From the NCBI GenBank assembly GCA_034696485.1, contig JAQIWT010000320.1:1-23455 (forward strand): a DNA stretch of 23,455 nt. Reading direction: 5' to 3'. The DNA comes from Isohypsibius dastychi (taxonomy: Eukaryota > Tardigrada > Eutardigrada > Parachela > Isohypsibiidae). Made by a program: the position numbers and the translations under genes. The notes below the pieces were generated by a model, which saw nothing but the letters and a program-made list of their open reading frames with translations, was not told where the DNA came from and ran no database searches. Shown here one piece after another: positions 20,876 to 23,455 of the stretch (the stretch's first letter is position 1; the number at the start of each line of letters is the position of its first letter).

Positions 20876-21459
20876 AAACCAACAAGAAGCAAATAAATGG
20901 CAAAAGCGAACAAACGCTATTCAACTTGTTGATCTTCACAAAATGACAGCTTGATGGGGTTCTCGTACCTGGTGACCTTTATGGATCAAGTCCCACTCGC
21001 TCGGAAGCCGGATGGAAAGAAGCATATAGCCCGGATTTTTGTTCCGAAAGCTATCGATTTTCAGCGGGACTTACTTTGTTCATTGGAACGGCACATTAAA
21101 TTAACAATTCAAATACGGCAGCTGCCGCCTGCTCATTTGAATTTTGTAGCGGGTATGCAAAAATTATCCATGCCTTCTATATTTCGCCATAAATTCCCAA
21201 ATGGAAATTGTTTTGTATTGGTTCTAAATCATCAGAACGGATGAGTTGGAAAATCAACTGTTTTGTTTTTGAAAAATGGAGGGAATAGAGCGGGGAAAGA
21301 GCGTTAATTGCATCAAAAAGACGACTTCAAAAAGACTACGAAAACTTCGACACTGGCTGATCTGACTTTGACAAGCTGAAGTTTCGGAAAGAATTCGGAA
21401 TAGTAGGCGATCAATGTTAAAGAGCCTTAAAGAAAACAATGGACGCTTCGATGGCTGTC
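20876..21459. other. Convergent intergenic region between the chitinase and the chimeric gene
   Basis: It contains the chitinase polyadenylation signal and the 3' ends of two convergent genes. A plus-strand open frame (ATG at 20954, end 21244) encodes about 96 residues with no recognised family and no partner exon, and is not called as a gene. No transposon ends or other repeats were seen. Confidence 0.4.
20892..20897 (+). terminator. Candidate polyadenylation signal AATAAA of the chitinase gene
   Basis: AATAAA lies 17 bases after the stop codon at 20875, which would give a very short 3' UTR. It is canonical, and no better signal was noted nearby. Confidence 0.5.
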
Positions 21460-22571
21460 TCAAGGCACAGGAACAATCTTTATGATGTTACCTTTAACAA
21501 CAACTTCTCCCTGGGAAGACTTTTTCAGTGCCTCTGTTGCTTCATTTTCTTCCATATAAAAGATGAAATATCGACATCCGTCACCGCCAGCTACCATTCG
21601 TCCGAAAGCAAAGGCGCCGGGTACTTCTCCTTTAAACGCATCCTTCCATTCCTGTGTAGTCCCGACGATTGGAAATTTAGACGCCACCAGACAGATGCCC
21701 TTTTTCTGCGGGCCGTAACGACTTCGTGGAATCCCGTCATCCTCGAGGAAGACTCCCGCCGGAAATCCAGCACTTTGCTGTAAATGAACAAAGATCTGGC
21801 AACCTGGTCATTTTTCTGATGCAACAATACAATTACAAAAAATGGCAACTTGAGATCTCACTGTGACTAACGACCGACTCACCTGTACCCGGATTTTCTG
21901 GAACGCTGGGTCCACACGCTGCTGGTCGTCGTATCGCGACTGCATAGTCACATCGTCAAAACCTGCTGGACCGTCGTCCTGAATGGACGATGAAGAATAC
22001 AGAATTGACACCGGTCGGCGCTTGGACACTTCTGGTCGAATTAGAGGCTTCTGTGGATCCTGGATAAACGAGACATCAAAATCAGCCAAAAAATTCTTAA
22101 TAGAAAAATTATTCAGTTAACTGAAAAACAGTTTGCCCGAACAAATCCTACATGTTCCTGCGTCACAGAACGACGTGGAGCCAAATCAATATTATTCCCG
22201 GTGCGAATTTCGTCACTATCGAGAAACGTTTCCGCCGGAAATTCGATCGAACTCATGAATTCTTTGACTCTTCCAACATCCATGACATTAAGAGCTCTTT
22301 CAGCCAACAGGCTATCACCGATATTGAAAGCCTGCAACGCGAATACCTAAACATCCGTCCAGATTTGTTTAGGATCGAAGCTTACTCTGTCCAGGACCTG
22401 AAGTGCATTGTCAGCCGTAAGTCTTTCTGAAATCACTCGCTGCGCACTGGCTTCCAACTCTGCCACACGGAACATTTTCGCGCAACACAATGTATCCAGC
22501 GCTACATCCATATCCCAGTTGACATCCAGTTCCTCCTTGTAAAAGTACAATGCAAAGCAGGTAACTTGCAT
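21460..22571 (-). CDS. Chimeric gene: partial BTB/BACK, chitinase-type linker units and RRM-like tail, 4 exons
   Basis: Minus-strand exons 22571-22386, 22331-22152, 22059-21883 and 21777-21460, all joined in phase 0, give 286 residues without a stop. Residues 1-92 match the BTB gene at 14022-16024 from its third exon into its fourth. CCAKMFRVAELEASAQRVI faces YCAKKFRVAELEASAQRVI, 26 of 38 residues are identical over this stretch, and the intron position is the same. Residues 93-122 (FPAETFLDSDEIRTGN...) and 123-181 (PEVSKRRPVSILYSSSSIQD...) match chitinase linker exons 10 and 9, in reverse order. Exon 4 begins with another A-like unit (QSAGFPAGVFLEDD). It then has about 75 residues resembling an RNA-recognition motif: GCRYFIFYMEENEATEAL, then VVVKGNIIKIV. 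The first half of the BTB fold is absent. There is no signal peptide, so the linker pieces would be intracellular. The ATG at 22571 may be the start, or an upstream exon may exist. A pseudogene is possible, but the intact frame argues against it. Confidence 0.65.
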
Positions 22572-23056
22572 AGCTCAAAATTCGAAAATGCATGACAAGT
22601 TGCATAAGTTAACTGAGGGGGAATCCGGTAAGCTTACCATGATGCTACGCGAAATTTGACCAAAACCAGTGGTTACCAGTACCACACGCCTATACTGGGA
22701 GTACCGGATAACTTAAACCAAATGTAATGGATTTCAAGAATTAATTGATGAAACCGAGTGAAAAATAGCAGAACAAAAATAACAGATGTCTGGAATTATA
22801 AGAAATTGAATTCCAGCCAACCAGCAAACCGGAATCATAAAATTCAAAAATCCGCTTATCACAGCGGTATTAAGGACGACAAAGCAAAACAACAACACCG
22901 CCCAAAATGATCAATTAACACAAAGAACATGAACCGTGAACAAAGAACAGCTAATTTGGAATTTGGATTTTTTCCAGGACGACCACGCTTTTTGGGCGCA
23001 ATGTTCACTGAAATGTCTGAAACAGAACGAACTTTTCATATTTCCAGCTGTGATTT
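22572..23056 (-). other. Gap between the chimeric gene and the HTH-bearing ORF
   Basis: AT-rich sequence of about 485 bases. The missing first half of the BTB domain (exons 1 and 2 of the parent type) was looked for here on the minus strand and not found. It probably holds the promoter of the chimeric gene. Nothing else is supported. Confidence 0.45.
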
Positions 23057-23311
23057 CTAAATGGCGAATCCGTCTTCGACGTAACGGAATTCCGTATTTC
23101 CCACAAGACTTGATAACTCCTCCAGCTCGACTTCCTCCTCAGCTGTGAATTTAAATTTCCTGCCCATCTTGCTTGAGCTTCCAGATAATCTGCGGCCAAG
23201 TGTTGGCTGTGGAATTCCGTAAACCTTCCCAGCTTGCGAAAGAGACATTTTGCCCGATCTCACAGCCTCAAGTGCGCAGGCATTCATATTTTCTCTCCGG
23301 ACGAAATCCAT
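23057..23311 (-). CDS. Short protein with Pipsqueak/pogo-type helix-turn-helix, possibly a transposase remnant
   Basis: The frame on the minus strand from the ATG at 23311 encodes about 84 residues. ALEAVRSGKMSLSQAGKVYG followed by IPQPTLGRRLSG is the classic psq-type helix-turn-helix of pogo/Jerky/CENP-B-like transposases and of Pipsqueak-type regulators. KMGRKFKFTAEEEVELEEL then matches the start of the next DNA-binding segment (usually GRkpvfTpeEEeeL). The frame ends soon afterwards in a TAG at 23057, so the second HTH and the DDE catalytic domain are missing. The frame is also open upstream of the ATG, with hydrophobic content, but without another ATG. It may be the first exon of a longer gene, a domesticated solo DNA-binding domain, or a truncated transposon. 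No terminal inverted repeats were seen. Confidence 0.55.
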   Translation of the reverse strand: MDFVRRENMNACALEAVRSGKMSLSQAGKVYGIPQPTLGRRLSGSSSKMGRKFKFTAEEEVELEELSSLVGNTEFRYVEDGFAI

Positions 23312-23455
23312 ATTTCCGCAAGCACAAACAAGAACAGATACTAGAATAATGCAGGACGACCAGAGGAAAGATTGGGACAACAAGCAAGAGGGGAAGGAGA
23401 GGAAATCAAAAACGAAGAAAGAAGCGAAGCTGCAGTTTCGAATCTGGGCACAGGC

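Noticed and set aside
20954-21244. A 96-codon open frame after the chitinase
   Set aside because: No domain, no partner exon, and it lies in a region expected to be 3' UTR and spacer between convergent genes.
22242-22331. Reading the FPAETFL segment of the chimeric gene as a natural continuation of BACK
   Set aside because: The sequence after residue 92 departs from the parental BTB exon but follows chitinase exon 10 almost residue for residue down to the splice donor, so a join is the simpler reading.
23057-23383. A signal peptide on the HTH-bearing ORF
   Set aside because: The hydrophobic leader lies upstream of the first ATG (23311) and begins with TTG, so it is probably untranslated. 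A secreted psq DNA-binding protein would also make little sense.
1-23455. CRISPR arrays, bacterial operons, tRNA or rRNA genes
   Set aside because: The window is intron-rich eukaryotic DNA. No regularly spaced repeats, cloverleaf-type tRNA boxes or rRNA stretches were noticed.

Overview
The window is nuclear DNA of a multicellular invertebrate animal. Genes are split by many short GT-AG introns (mostly about 50-160 bp). They sit close together on both strands and encode typically metazoan proteins: an ACF1/BAZ1A-type chromatin remodelling subunit, a cyclin, ribosomal stalk protein P1, a BTB/BACK protein and a secreted chitinase with chitin-binding domains. The moderate GC content, compact genes and cuticle-type chitinase suggest an ecdysozoan with a small genome. 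A tardigrade or a small arthropod would fit, but the sequence alone does not decide this.

Layout: (1) 572-6568 (+), a 19-exon BAZ1A/ACF1-like gene with WAC, DDT, WHIM/D-TOX-like blocks and a PHD finger, but no bromodomain. (2) 7445-10531 (-), a 5-exon divergent D-type-like cyclin, convergent with gene 1. (3) 10969-12300 (-), a multi-exon gene I do not recognise. (4) 12818-13455 (+), a 4-exon RPLP1 gene, divergent from gene 3 across about 0.5 kb. (5) 14022-16024 (+), a 6-exon BTB/BACK gene with an acidic insert inside the BTB fold and an Arg/Gly-rich tail. (6) 16549-20875 (+), a 13-exon secreted GH18 chitinase with three CBM14-type cysteine modules and a Pro/Gln/Ser-rich linker. (7) 21460-22571 (-), a 4-exon chimeric gene joining the second half of a BTB gene like gene 5, the linker exons of a chitinase like gene 6, and an RRM-like tail. 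(8) 23057-23311 (-), a short ORF with a Pipsqueak/pogo-type helix-turn-helix.

The most striking feature is the relation among genes 5, 6 and 7. Genes 5 and 6 are adjacent on the plus strand. Gene 7 lies just downstream on the minus strand and contains pieces of both, with matching phase-0 exon borders and an unbroken reading frame. This looks like an inverted, internally rearranged copy of the neighbouring pair that made a new composite gene. Nothing suggests that the other genes share a pathway. Genes 1, 2 and 4 look like ordinary housekeeping neighbours, each with a sequence oddity listed in the findings.

All exon models were built by eye from splice consensus, reading-frame phase and family similarity. 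Start codons and the models of genes 3, 7 and 8 are the least certain.
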